64,000 nt of DNA from Flavisolibacter ginsengisoli DSM 18119 (lineage in GTDB: Bacteria > Bacteroidota > Bacteroidia > Chitinophagales > Chitinophagaceae): NCBI RefSeq assembly GCF_900129295.1, contig NZ_FQUU01000004.1:310001-374000 (forward strand), written 5' to 3'. The notes below the pieces were generated by a model. The model saw only the letters and a list, made by a program, of their open reading frames with translations, searched no databases and had not been told where the DNA came from. This document shows, piece by piece, positions 35,797 through 44,630 of the stretch. How positions within the stretch are numbered: position 1 is the first letter of the stretch; every line of letters begins with the position of its first letter. Position numbers and translations under genes: made by a program.

Positions 35797-36171
35797 ATGG
35801 TCCAGACAGACATCTCACAGTTGTCCGCCGAAAGCGCCGAATGGCGGCAAATATTAAGAAATCATCGCCTCGAATTAAATGATTTCAAAAAGGCGCTCCA
35901 GGAAACATGTAAAAACTCCCTTACTAAAGAACAACTCCAGGAAGTAGAACACTACGACAATCAATTTCACATCCAGCTCATTAACATTCACGATCTCAAA
36001 CAATCCATTAAATCTCACGAGAAGAAGATAATGACCGAAGGTGACCAGCTTTCTGAATCTACTTATGCAGAACATGAGCAATTATTGAACGATTTTTTAC
36101 ACGAAGAAAGCCTGCTACAGGAACTACGGAACGAGTTTCAAAGATTTGTCAGCAAGACTAGCTGTCTATAA
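35797..36171 (+). CDS. predicted coiled-coil protein of unknown function
   Basis: A 124-residue charged, almost entirely helical protein rich in Glu, Gln, Lys and Leu with heptad-like spacing (LELNDFKKALQETCKN, EEQLLNDFLHEESLLQELRNEF-type segments), hence a likely coiled coil. There is no signal or membrane segment. It lies 80 bp upstream of the EF-G paralogue on the same strand and may be cotranscribed. No family is recognised. Confidence 0.65.
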   Translation: MVQTDISQLSAESAEWRQILRNHRLELNDFKKALQETCKNSLTKEQLQEVEHYDNQFHIQLINIHDLKQSIKSHEKKIMTEGDQLSESTYAEHEQLLNDFLHEESLLQELRNEFQRFVSKTSCL

Positions 36172-36251
36172 TATTTCATATTTCATTTTTAAAAACATAC
36201 AGCAAAATGTATGTATAAAACCTCTATTGCCTCAACCTAAAACTTTATTTT

Positions 36252-38387
36252 ATGCCAGAGTTTGATACCTCTCATGTCAAAAATATTGTTTTGCTGGGCC
36301 ATGCCGGCTCTGGCAAAACAACCTTAGCGGAGTGCATGTTATTTGAAGCTGGATTGCTATCCCGCCGCGGTTCTGTTTATGAGAATACAACAGTGGGTGA
36401 TTACCATCCGCTGGAACAGGAACGCGGCAATTCTATTTTTTCCAAACTAATGCATACAAAATGGCGTGGCTTTAAAATAAACATTCTAGATACCCCGGGC
36501 TATGATGATTTTGTGGGAGAAGTTCTGTCAGCATTGCGTGTGGCAGATACCGGGGTAATGTTATTGAATGCAACTATGGGAGTTGAAGTTGGAACCGAAA
36601 TAATTTGGGAATACACGGAACGTTTCAAAACCCCAATGATCCTTGCTATTAATAAATTAGATGATGAACAATCCGACTTTGATAAAACAGTTCAGCAGGC
36701 TAAGGACAACTTTGGATCTAATGTTACGGTTGTACAATATCCAAGGCAGCAAGGTGCGGGTTTTCATGAGATCATTGATGTATTGAGAATGGTAATGTAT
36801 AAATTCAATGACACTGGTGGCAAACCTGATAAACTCGATATTCCCGATTCTGAAAAAGAAAAAGCAGAAAAACTGCATAAAGAACTTGTAGAGGCTATTG
36901 CAAGTAATGATGAAACCCTGATGGAAAAATATTTTGACCAAGGTGAACTTACAGAGGATGAAATGAAAGCAGGTATGAAAAAAGCTATGATCAGGCACGA
37001 CCTGTTCCCTGTTTTCTGTCTGAGTGCGGAACGCAATATGGGTAGTGGGCGGTTAATGGGATTCATTGACAATGTTTGCCCCAGCGCTAATGAAATGCCT
37101 CCGCAAATAACTAACAGTAACGAAGAATTGCCTTGCCAGGAAAATGGACCTGCATGCATATTTATTTATAAAACTATCTCTGAACCTCATGTAGGAGATC
37201 TATCATTCTTCAAGGTTTTTTCGGGTACTATCAGAACTGGCATGGAGCTGATTAATGAATCTAATGGGGTTAATGAAAAAATAAACCAGTTATTCCTTAT
37301 GGAAGGCAACAAAAGATTGCCTGTTAACGAACTAGTTGCCGGCGATATTGGTGCCACTTTAAAATTACGAAATACCCATGTCAATAATACACTTCATATA
37401 AAGGGTAAAAATTATGAATTGCCACCTATTGAATTTCCTTCGCCTAACATGACGGTATGCATTGAACCAGTCAATAAAGGAGAAGAGGAAAAGCTGGCCC
37501 AGGCACTTCACCAGTTAAGAGAAGAAGACCCTACACTCATTGTAGAAGTGTCACAGGAACTAAAACAAACACTTATCCATTGCCAGGGAGATATGCATTT
37601 AGCAGTAGCAAAATGGAAAATAGAGAACCTGCATAAAGTACCAGTTAAGTTTGGAAAACAAAGGATCCCCTATCGGGAAACCATCAGGAAAATGGCTGAA
37701 GCCAATTACCGCCATAAAAAGCAATCTGGAGGTGCCGGCCAATTTGGTGAAGTATATATGAGGATAGAACCATGGTATGAGGGTATGCCTGAACCCGAAG
37801 GGCTGAATGTAAGAGGCCGTGAAGTTTTTAACCTTGACTGGGGAGGAAAATTAGTGTTCTATAATTGTATAGTCGGGGGCGCTATTGATACCCGTTTCCT
37901 GCCTTCCATTCTTAAAGGAGTTATGGAAAAAATGCACGAAGGCCCATTGACGGGTTCTTATGTTAGAGATGTTCGGGTAAGTGTATATGATGGCAAAATG
38001 CATCCTGTAGACTCTAATGATATATCATTTAAGATCGCTGGTATAATGGCTTTCAAACAAGCATTCCAACAGGCAGACCCCCAAATACTCGAGCCTATCA
38101 ATGCAGTAGAGGTTTTATGTCCTGAAGACCTGACCGGCGCTGTAATGGGTGATCTTCAAAGCCGCAGAGGTGTTGTAGAGGGTATGGATTCAGAAAGTCA
38201 TTTTCAAAAAATTATAGCTAAGGTTCCTGCATCAGAAATGTACGGTTTCTCTTCTTCTCTCAGGTCACTCACCCAGGGAAGGGCCAAGTTTAAAATGCAT
38301 TTTGATAGCTACCAGCCAATGACATATGAATTACAGAAAAAATTAATCGAGGAATACAATAAATCAACAACTGAAGTATTAGCATAA
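36252..38387 (+). CDS. elongation factor G paralogue (EF-G-like)
   Basis: A 711-residue translational GTPase with the full EF-G domain order: G domain, domain II, and the C-terminal EF-G III-V region (QSGGAGQFGEVYMRIEP, ILEPINAVEVLCPEDLTGAVMGDLQSRRG). The P-loop GHAGSGKTT (16-24) and NKLD (134-137) are normal. Switch I reads RGNSI rather than RGITI, and switch II reads DTPGYDDF, with Tyr84 where canonical EF-G has the catalytic His. The His-to-Tyr change is shared by EF-G2-type paralogues elsewhere. It is probably a specialised factor rather than the housekeeping fusA, which normally sits in the str operon. Confidence 0.9.
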   Translation: MPEFDTSHVKNIVLLGHAGSGKTTLAECMLFEAGLLSRRGSVYENTTVGDYHPLEQERGNSIFSKLMHTKWRGFKINILDTPGYDDFVGEVLSALRVADTGVMLLNATMGVEVGTEIIWEYTERFKTPMILAINKLDDEQSDFDKTVQQAKDNFGSNVTVVQYPRQQGAGFHEIIDVLRMVMYKFNDTGGKPDKLDIPDSEKEKAEKLHKELVEAIASNDETLMEKYFDQGELTEDEMKAGMKKAMIRHDLFPVFCLSAERNMGSGRLMGFIDNVCPSANEMPPQITNSNEELPCQENGPACIFIYKTISEPHVGDLSFFKVFSGTIRTGMELINESNGVNEKINQLFLMEGNKRLPVNELVAGDIGATLKLRNTHVNNTLHIKGKNYELPPIEFPSPNMTVCIEPVNKGEEEKLAQALHQLREEDPTLIVEVSQELKQTLIHCQGDMHLAVAKWKIENLHKVPVKFGKQRIPYRETIRKMAEANYRHKKQSGGAGQFGEVYMRIEPWYEGMPEPEGLNVRGREVFNLDWGGKLVFYNCIVGGAIDTRFLPSILKGVMEKMHEGPLTGSYVRDVRVSVYDGKMHPVDSNDISFKIAGIMAFKQAFQQADPQILEPINAVEVLCPEDLTGAVMGDLQSRRGVVEGMDSESHFQKIIAKVPASEMYGFSSSLRSLTQGRAKFKMHFDSYQPMTYELQKKLIEEYNKSTTEVLA

Positions 38388-38550
38388 TTGCAACACCATA
38401 GATTTTAACCTAAGAATTCATTAGGTAGTCCAATATACAGGCTAAGTGTTTTTATGTAAACAAAGGAAATTTTCGGGAGGATTAGGAAATTCTGAAGTTT
38501 TCTTATTATTTTGAAAGCACAAAGCTACCAATTATTAAAATCTTCCTCCT

Positions 38551-38802
38551 ATGCATGCCTATTTTCGTAATCATCAACTGTACCTGGCCGAAAGGTCGGA
38601 GTGGCTCGATCGTCATGTTGTAAAGACCAGCAAAAGAGCCCTAATGAAAATTGAAAGCTGGAAATTAATAGCACAGTCCGGCGACCAGGATAACCAATTA
38701 AGATTAGTTGAAAAATTAGTAAAGGATTCTTTATTAACAGCTATTCCTAATAAGACGGTCCTTCATAAAGAAGGTTATTTTCTGGCAAACTTAAATAACT
38801 GA
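38551..38802 (+). CDS. small protein of unknown function
   Basis: An 83-residue soluble, basic and probably helical protein (AYFRNHQLYLAERSEWLDRH at the N-terminus). No family is recognised. It starts at an ATG after a pyrimidine-rich stretch rather than a Shine-Dalgarno site and ends 10 bp before a strong terminator. It lies downstream of the EF-G paralogue with 163 bp between. Confidence 0.6.
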   Translation: MHAYFRNHQLYLAERSEWLDRHVVKTSKRALMKIESWKLIAQSGDQDNQLRLVEKLVKDSLLTAIPNKTVLHKEGYFLANLNN

Positions 38803-38811
38803 TAATACTAT

Positions 38812-38841
38812 AGGCCGGCAAGAAATTGTCCGGCCTTTTTG
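38812..38841 (+). terminator. terminator after the 83-residue gene
   Basis: A seven-base-pair GC stem (AGGCCGG with CCGGCCT) is followed by TTTTT. Confidence 0.85.
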
Positions 38842-38897
38842 TTATCCTCTTTATTACAGCCTAACAATAAATCCAATCATATTAAAACCTCTGCCTT

Positions 38898-39161
38898 ATG
38901 GGTGCCTTTTTATCCTATGTGCAATCCACAAATCAATTCAGCATCAGTTATCCCTATTATGGTTTGTTTGGAACTGCAGATGTAAAACTTTTAAAATCTG
39001 CAGAAGAACTATTATTTGAATGCAAGCTGGTCAACGGAGCAGTCGTGTTGATCAAAAAAATGGGACAATCCAGGAAATGGATAGATGCACAATTAGAAAA
39101 AGAAACTCCGTTATCCTCAGTGCTCGGAATGTATATTGAGGATTTTATAAAAGAGGCATAA
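38898..39161 (+). CDS. small protein of unknown function
   Basis: An 87-residue protein with aromatic-rich N-terminal strands (FSISYPYYGLFGTADV) and a charged C-terminal helix. It has no signal peptide and no recognised family. A plus-strand terminator precedes it and a bidirectional hairpin follows, so it is a separate transcription unit. Confidence 0.6.
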   Translation: MGAFLSYVQSTNQFSISYPYYGLFGTADVKLLKSAEELLFECKLVNGAVVLIKKMGQSRKWIDAQLEKETPLSSVLGMYIEDFIKEA

Positions 39162-39191
39162 AAAGAAAAAGAGGGCTATTACACCCTCTTT
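39162..39191. terminator. bidirectional terminator
   Basis: An eight-base-pair stem (AAAGAGGG with CCCTCTTT, eight-base loop) lies between convergent genes. On the minus strand it is followed by TTTTTCTTTTT, so it is stronger for the 39211-39663 gene. Confidence 0.75.
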
Positions 39192-39210
39192 CCACTATCT
39201 CTTTTAATTT

Positions 39211-39663
39211 TTAAGCGTTGGCTAATTTAGTTTTACGCTTAACAACGACTGTTTCTTCCAATTCAAGTTCCTCAAGCAAACCGTTCTTTTTAAAGTATAC
39301 GGCGTGCCATACATGATCTAATGATACTTGCTCTGAACTTTCATATTCAGCTTCTGCAAGTTTGCTCCAGCTACCATCCCTGTTCAGGTCGGTAGTAATC
39401 TTTGAAGTTACTTTAGGATAAGCAACCCAAAGCTTAGATTCCTCTTTTAAAGCAGGCATAATGTCATCCAGGATACTATTCAATTGGTTCTCACTCACAG
39501 CAAAAACCAAAGCAAAATCTATTTTCCTGGATCGTAACAATGGAGTAAGATTCTTTGCGAAAGAAAGTTTACAAAATTGTTTTTCAATTGAAGAAGGAAG
39601 GCCCTGGATTAAAATGTTCTTTTCGTTTTTAAGTTGAAGCTTTTCTAAAATTGTTTGTGACAT
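39211..39663 (-). CDS. DUF3052-like protein
   Basis: A 150-residue soluble alpha/beta protein. The segment LWVAYPKVTSKITTDLNRDG resembles the core of DUF3052 proteins. No catalytic motif is visible, and the C-terminus ends in a charged tail (EETVVVKRKTKLANA). It is monocistronic, with a good promoter (-33 TTG and -7 TACTTTTG) and a terminator. The function is unknown. Confidence 0.7.
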   Translation of the reverse strand: MSQTILEKLQLKNEKNILIQGLPSSIEKQFCKLSFAKNLTPLLRSRKIDFALVFAVSENQLNSILDDIMPALKEESKLWVAYPKVTSKITTDLNRDGSWSKLAEAEYESSEQVSLDHVWHAVYFKKNGLLEELELEETVVVKRKTKLANA

Positions 39664-39729
39664 ACCGGGATAACTGTTTTTTTTAAACGTTGTGAAGTAG
39701 TACTAAGGTTTTTCACACAAACAGGCACG

Positions 39730-39760
39730 CAAAAGTACGGAAAATACTGCTTTCTACCAA
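39730..39760 (-). promoter_or_regulatory. complete -33/-7 promoter of the DUF3052-like gene
   Basis: On the minus strand TTG (39758-39760) and TACTTTTG (39730-39737) are separated by 20 bp, matching the Bacteroidota consensus. The -7 box ends 66 nt before the ATG. Confidence 0.7.
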
Positions 39761-39774
39761 CTAATGAGCCAATA

Positions 39775-39807
39775 AAAAACCCGCAAATCCACGATTGGCG
39801 GGTTTTT
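39775..39807. terminator. bidirectional terminator
   Basis: A ten-base-pair stem (AAAAACCCGC with GCGGGTTTTT) with flanking T/A tracts serves the M48 peptidase gene on the minus strand. Confidence 0.85.
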
Positions 39808-39826
39808 CTGTAAAAATTTAATCTAT

Positions 39827-40636
39827 TTACTTACCCATGGGCTTGTAATATTTCATTGCCTCTGGCATCCATTTTTTGATATCATTGATACGCCTGCTAT
39901 CTGAGGGGTGATCACTAAGGAACTCAGGTGGGCGCGCTGAATTGCTTTGTGAGGCCATCCTTTGCCAAAATGGAATCGCTTCCTGTGGATTATATCCAGC
40001 TAGAGCTGTCCAAATAAGACCATAATGGTCAGCTTCAGATTCATCAGCTCTTGAAAATTTCAAAATACCTAAAGATGAACCTACACCGAAAGCCTGCAAA
40101 AATATGTTTTGTGTGGTACTTGGCTTATTAGACAGAGCAACTGAAAGTGCAGAACCTAATCCTTGCTGAAGCATTTGCTGGCTCATTCTCTCGTTTCCAT
40201 GTTGAAAAACTGCGTGTGTTATCTCGTGACCTAAAACAATAGCCAGAGCTGCCTCATTTCGCGTATACGGCAATAAACCAGTATATACTACTATCTTACC
40301 ACCAGGCATACACCAGGCATTGGCTTCTTTATTATTTACAAGATTATACTCCCATTTATAACCTTCAAGTTGGTTTTGTAAACCTTTTGATGCAAAGTAT
40401 TTCTCTACGGCCGTAGACAGCCTTTGCCCTACTCTTCTTACCATTTCAGCATCCCTGTCAGCAGATGCGCTAACTACCTTATTTTCTGATAAAAATTGCT
40501 GGTATTGTTGCACTGCCATGGATTGCAGTTCAGATTCAGGCAATAATTTAAGTTGACTTCTTCCTGTAATAGTGTTAGTTGAACAGGATACGAATAAAGT
40601 TGCGGCCAAAAAAAAGGCCGTTATTTTCCTTACCAT
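39827..40636 (-). CDS. M48-family metallopeptidase lipoprotein
   Basis: A 269-residue zinc protease. The N-terminal signal ends in a lipobox LFVSC with Cys18 as the lipidated residue, so it is probably attached to the outer or inner membrane facing the periplasm. The zinc motif is HEITH (137-141) and a third ligand is supplied by the downstream glutamate region (SRADESEADHYG). It resembles BepA/LoiP-like quality-control proteases. The start ATG at 40636 is chosen because it begins the signal peptide; the longer in-frame extension to 40756 would overlap plsY. Confidence 0.93.
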   Translation of the reverse strand: MVRKITAFFLAATLFVSCSTNTITGRSQLKLLPESELQSMAVQQYQQFLSENKVVSASADRDAEMVRRVGQRLSTAVEKYFASKGLQNQLEGYKWEYNLVNNKEANAWCMPGGKIVVYTGLLPYTRNEAALAIVLGHEITHAVFQHGNERMSQQMLQQGLGSALSVALSNKPSTTQNIFLQAFGVGSSLGILKFSRADESEADHYGLIWTALAGYNPQEAIPFWQRMASQSNSARPPEFLSDHPSDSRRINDIKKWMPEAMKYYKPMGK

Positions 40637-40721
40637 CTTTATATTTTTTACTGTTAGGGATTCAATGATTATACCAAAGTGTATAGATACCCTATAAGAC
40701 GGCAGGCTTACTTCTGTTTTG

Positions 40722-41375
40722 TTAAAGCTTTTCACGCTCCTTACGGCGACGGTCACGGTGCTTTAAAATTGGAACCTTGCTTTCACTACCGTTAATCAGT
40801 CTGCCAATGTTTTTCTGGTGCGTAAGCAAAACCAGCATGGCTACGGTTAAAGCAAAAACCCTGTACAGCTTTTCAGGTTCATTGAAGATGACGAGAATGA
40901 ATATGGGGAATGCAATACTTGCAAGAATAGAACTTAAAGATACCCACCTGGTTAAATATAATACCAGAATAAAAACCCCAACACAACAAAGGGCAACATT
41001 TGGCTGGATACCGAGAACCATTCCAAAAAGGGATGCAACCCCTTTTCCGCCCCGGAATTCTGCCCAGATGGGAAATATATGACCGACCACAGCAGCAAGG
41101 CCTAAGCCAAGTTGCATATTGACCAGGTATATATCATTTTCAAATGAATTAGGTAAAAAGAAAGCAAGCTTAACAGCAACAATAGCTTTAAGCATGTCGC
41201 CAATCATTACAATTGTACCCCATTTTGGTCCTAATATCCTATAGGTATTAGTAGCTCCTGAGTTCCCACTTCCGTATTCTCTTATATCAAACCCAAAGAA
41301 AACTTTACTGATAATTACAGCGGTAGGAATGCTACCAATGAGATAAGCTAGTACAATTAATAAAACCTCATTCAT
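40722..41375 (-). CDS. plsY: glycerol-3-phosphate acyltransferase
   Basis: A 217-residue multi-pass membrane enzyme that acylates glycerol-3-phosphate from acyl-phosphate in phospholipid synthesis. The signature segments LIGSIPTA, REYGSGNSGATNTYR, and the GRGKGVA-like FRGGKGVASLFG are present. The C-terminus is a basic tail (KHRDRRRKEREK). The ATG at 41375 is preferred because it opens directly into the first helix; an upstream start at 41399 would lie within the promoter box region. A perfect -7 box is 21 nt upstream. Confidence 0.95.
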   Translation of the reverse strand: MNEVLLIVLAYLIGSIPTAVIISKVFFGFDIREYGSGNSGATNTYRILGPKWGTIVMIGDMLKAIVAVKLAFFLPNSFENDIYLVNMQLGLGLAAVVGHIFPIWAEFRGGKGVASLFGMVLGIQPNVALCCVGVFILVLYLTRWVSLSSILASIAFPIFILVIFNEPEKLYRVFALTVAMLVLLTHQKNIGRLINGSESKVPILKHRDRRRKEREKL

Positions 41376-41396
41376 AGAATAATGGTTGAAGCAAGG

Positions 41397-41404
41397 CAAA
41401 TTTA
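41397..41404 (-). promoter_or_regulatory. -7 promoter box of plsY
   Basis: The minus strand reads TAAATTTG, a perfect TAnnTTTG, ending 21 nt before the ATG at 41375. Confidence 0.55.
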
Positions 41405-41446
41405 ATCAAATTCGGCTAGAGTTAATAGTATTTAAGTCTTAAATCA

Positions 41447-42253
41447 TTACCCATTAACAAACAATAAGGATAACCAATTATTTTTTTCCTGCCTTTTATT
41501 TAAGCTCAGCCCATGTTTAGCGCACGCTTCTGTAATAATATCCTGGTCAGTTGTTAAAAGTCCGCTTAATAAAAGTTGACCTTCTAAAGGCTTAAGTATG
41601 CCTTTAAGGCCGGCCATATATTCCAAAAGCACATTCCTGTTTATGTTAGCAAGTATTATATCAAATTTCTGCTCAGGTAATTCTGTACTAAGCTCTACAT
41701 TAATTTTAGAGCACCCGTTCCTGTTAATATTCTCCTTTGTATTTTCAATACTCCACTCATCAATATCTATGGCCTGAACCTGTTCACTGCCAAGCTTTTC
41801 TGCAAGGATAGATAAAATGCCGGTGCCGGTTCCAAAATCAAATACTGTTTTACCAACAAAATCTATATCCTTCATTTGCTGAATCATCATGTAGGTGGTA
41901 GCATGATGTCCAGTACCAAAGCTCATTTTAGGTGTGATGATTATCTCATGCGCAACATCCGGAAAAGGTTTATGAAATTCGGCTCTTATAGCACAAAAAT
42001 CCTCTACAATAACAGGCTCAAAATTGCTCTCCCATAACTTATTCCAGTTTTGTGCTTCCAGGGTGGTAATGGCATATTTGTATGGCCTCAAAACTTCATT
42101 AACAGCATAGGATTCAAAATTATTCTCCGGGAAATATGCTATCAATGCATCCTGCGTTTGTTCAAACCCGTTAGCATACAAATCTTCCAACAGGCTGATC
42201 AGTATTTCTTGCTGCTCTTCATTGGCCTCTATATTAACCTGAATACTATTCAT
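41447..42253 (-). CDS. prmA: ribosomal protein L11 methyltransferase
   Basis: A 268-residue SAM-dependent methyltransferase that trimethylates ribosomal protein L11. The N-terminal substrate-recognition domain covers about residues 1-90. The PrmA-specific GTGHHATTYMM segment precedes the SAM-binding FDFGTGTGILSI, and ANINRNVLL provides the N-I/L-x-R-type catalytic region. It lies downstream of pnp but behind a strong terminator, so it probably has its own promoter. Confidence 0.94.
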   Translation of the reverse strand: MNSIQVNIEANEEQQEILISLLEDLYANGFEQTQDALIAYFPENNFESYAVNEVLRPYKYAITTLEAQNWNKLWESNFEPVIVEDFCAIRAEFHKPFPDVAHEIIITPKMSFGTGHHATTYMMIQQMKDIDFVGKTVFDFGTGTGILSILAEKLGSEQVQAIDIDEWSIENTKENINRNGCSKINVELSTELPEQKFDIILANINRNVLLEYMAGLKGILKPLEGQLLLSGLLTTDQDIITEACAKHGLSLNKRQEKNNWLSLLFVNG

Positions 42254-42263
42254 CTTGTAAAAT

Positions 42264-42291
42264 TAAAAAGGCTGCCTCAACAGGCAGCCTT
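42264..42291 (-). terminator. terminator of pnp
   Basis: A perfect ten-base-pair stem (AAGGCTGCCT with AGGCAGCCTT, loop of four) is followed by TTTTT on the minus strand, 20 bp after the pnp stop. Confidence 0.9.
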
Positions 42292-42311
42292 ACTTTTCGA
42301 AAACGATTTTA

Positions 42312-44528
42312 TTATTGATTTTCCTGTGGTCTGTTCTCTTGCTGCCTGTCCTGTCCATTACCGGTTTGCGGCCTGTCCATTCTTTGCTGACCTTCCGGCT
42401 TTGGCAATAAGATCTTACGTGACAATTTGAACTTACCTGTTTTTGGATCAGTACCTGTCAGTTTCACTTTTACTTTATCACCTTCATTCAATACGCCTTC
42501 AAGTGTTTCCAAACGCTTCCAGCTTACTTCAGATATGTGCAGCAATCCCTGCTTGCCAGGTAAGAACTCAACAAAAGCTCCATATGGCATGATTGATTTC
42601 ACCACTGCTTCATACTCATCTCCTACAGTTGGAACAGCTACTATTCCCTTCACCCAATTATGAGCTTTATCTACTTTTTCCTTATCTGTACCAAAAATGC
42701 TCACTTCACCCATATTGTTCTTCTCTTCAATATTGATGGTAGTACCAGTTTCGCGTTGTATTTCCTGTATCACTTTTCCACCTGGCCCGATCACTGCACC
42801 GATATATTCGCGGTCAATGAACATTTTCACCATACGAGGGGCATGTGGCTTCACATCAGAGCGGGCTTCTGGTATACAATTGTACATGGCATCAAGAATA
42901 TGCATCCGTCCACGGCGTGCCTGTTCAAGGGCATTACGCATGATCTCCATGCTTAACCCATCAACCTTGATATCCATCTGAATTCCGCATATACCATCAC
43001 GTGTACCTGTTACTTTAAAATCCATATCTCCCAGGTGATCTTCATCACCAAGGATATCAGTAAGCACAGCAAATTTTCCTTCCTTAGATATCAGTCCCAT
43101 TGCTACACCAGCTACGTGCTTAGGCATAGGAACACCTGCATCAAATAATGCCAGGGAACCTGCACATACAGTAGCCATTGAAGAAGAACCATTGCTTTCC
43201 AGGATATCGCTTACCACGCGCAGCGTGTAAGCATAGTCAGCTCCCGGAAGCATTTGTTTTAGTGAACGCTGAGCCAGGTTACCATGTCCTACTTCACGAC
43301 GACCAGGTCCTCTTAAAAACTTTACTTCACCAGTTGAAAATGGAGGAAAGTTGTAGTGCAAAATGAACTTGGAATATTCAGATTTAGCTGCACTTTCTAC
43401 AAGTAATTCATCAAGCGGTGTTCCTAATGTTACTGTTGTTAAGGACTGGGTTTCTCCTCTGGTAAATAATGCTGATCCATGTGGAGTTGGCAGCACATCA
43501 ATTTCCATATCCAGTGGACGCACCTGGTCAAGGCCTCTACCATCAAGACGTATTTTATCATTCAGGATCATATCCCGAACCACATCATATTGAAGGTCGG
43601 CAAGGTAATTTTTAATAAGCTTCTTAGTTTCATCACTCAGGTCTTCGCCTTCGGCAAGATTTGCTTCTTTAGTGATCACTTCTTTCAGCTCTTCATAAAG
43701 CTTTTTATAGTTTTCCTTACGTTCTGTTTTAGGCAGGTTAGCACGTGAATCGGCATCAATTCTTGCCTTTGCAAATTCCTCTACCCTTTTACGTAATACC
43801 ACATTTTCTTCTGGCTTGGCATACTCCCTCTTAGAAGTAACACCAACCATATCTCTCAATTCCTGTTGTGCCTTGATCTGAACTTTTATTGCTTCGTGGC
43901 CTGCTTCAATAGCTTTAACAATATCTTCCTCACTACACTCCTTAGCCTCACCTTCCACCATCATGATATTTTTCTCGGTGGCTGCAATGATAAAGTCCAT
44001 ATCAGACTTCTCCATTTCACTGCGGCTTGGATTGATCCTGAATTTTCCATCAATACGACTAACCCGTACTTCAGAAATGATCTCCTGGATAGGCACAGTC
44101 GAAACGGCTAATGCTGCAGATGCAGCCAGGCAAGCCAGTGAATCCGGCATTACTTCCGCATCAGAAGAAATCAGCGTTACTATAACCTGCACTTCACAGA
44201 AATAATCATCCGGAAAAAGAGGGCGTAAGGCACGGTCAATGAGGCGGGAGATCAATATCTCTCCATCGCTAAGCCTTCCTTCACGTTTAAAAAAGGATCC
44301 GGGAATACGGCCTGCCGAAGCAAATTTTTCCATATAGTCAACGCTTAATGGAAAGAATTCCTGACCGGGTTTAGGCTCTTCTGTAGCTACAACAGTAGCT
44401 AACAAAATGCTGTTACCCATGGTAACGGTTACAGAGCCATCTGCCTGGCGGGCAAGCCTGCCGGTTTCAATGGTCACTTCACGACCATCACCTATACTGA
44501 ATGTTTTACTGAACTTTTGTGATAACAT
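42312..44528 (-). CDS. pnp: polynucleotide phosphorylase
   Basis: A 738-residue 3'-5' exoribonuclease that degrades RNA using phosphate. It has two RNase PH domains (RLARQADGSVTVTMG at the start; LFTRGETQSLTTVTLGT and FPPFSTGEVKFLRGPGRRE in the second), a KH domain (IGPGGKVIQEIQRETGTTINIEE) and an S1 domain (VKSIMPYGAFVEFLPGKQGLLHIS). A Gln/Arg/Pro/Asn-rich tail of about 25 residues follows. I chose the ATG at 44528, which starts the conserved domain; the in-frame extension to 44582 runs into the rpsO-pnp hairpin. Confidence 0.97.
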   Translation of the reverse strand: MLSQKFSKTFSIGDGREVTIETGRLARQADGSVTVTMGNSILLATVVATEEPKPGQEFFPLSVDYMEKFASAGRIPGSFFKREGRLSDGEILISRLIDRALRPLFPDDYFCEVQVIVTLISSDAEVMPDSLACLAASAALAVSTVPIQEIISEVRVSRIDGKFRINPSRSEMEKSDMDFIIAATEKNIMMVEGEAKECSEEDIVKAIEAGHEAIKVQIKAQQELRDMVGVTSKREYAKPEENVVLRKRVEEFAKARIDADSRANLPKTERKENYKKLYEELKEVITKEANLAEGEDLSDETKKLIKNYLADLQYDVVRDMILNDKIRLDGRGLDQVRPLDMEIDVLPTPHGSALFTRGETQSLTTVTLGTPLDELLVESAAKSEYSKFILHYNFPPFSTGEVKFLRGPGRREVGHGNLAQRSLKQMLPGADYAYTLRVVSDILESNGSSSMATVCAGSLALFDAGVPMPKHVAGVAMGLISKEGKFAVLTDILGDEDHLGDMDFKVTGTRDGICGIQMDIKVDGLSMEIMRNALEQARRGRMHILDAMYNCIPEARSDVKPHAPRMVKMFIDREYIGAVIGPGGKVIQEIQRETGTTINIEEKNNMGEVSIFGTDKEKVDKAHNWVKGIVAVPTVGDEYEAVVKSIMPYGAFVEFLPGKQGLLHISEVSWKRLETLEGVLNEGDKVKVKLTGTDPKTGKFKLSRKILLPKPEGQQRMDRPQTGNGQDRQQENRPQENQ

Positions 44529-44576
44529 GATTAGAATTTGAGGGTGTTTGATAGTTGAAAAATAAGCCGGTATAAA

Positions 44577-44604
44577 AGCCAAAACCCAACTGAATGAAGT
44601 TGGG
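44577..44604 (-). terminator. attenuator-like hairpin between rpsO and pnp
   Basis: A seven-base-pair stem (CCCAACT with AGTTGGG, six-base loop) is followed by TTTTGG on the minus strand. The T tract is short, so it may let part of the transcription continue into pnp. In E. coli the same junction carries a terminator and an RNase III site. Confidence 0.6.
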
Positions 44605-44630
44605 AGGTAGCTTATAATTCTATACTTAAC

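Noticed and set aside
40637-40756. N-terminal extension of the M48 peptidase
   Set aside because: It would precede a complete lipoprotein signal peptide and overlap the end of plsY.
42427-44205. Several plus-strand frames of 60-98 residues inside pnp
   Set aside because: They are antisense shadows of the conserved pnp sequence; composition is serine/threonine-rich as expected for antisense frames.
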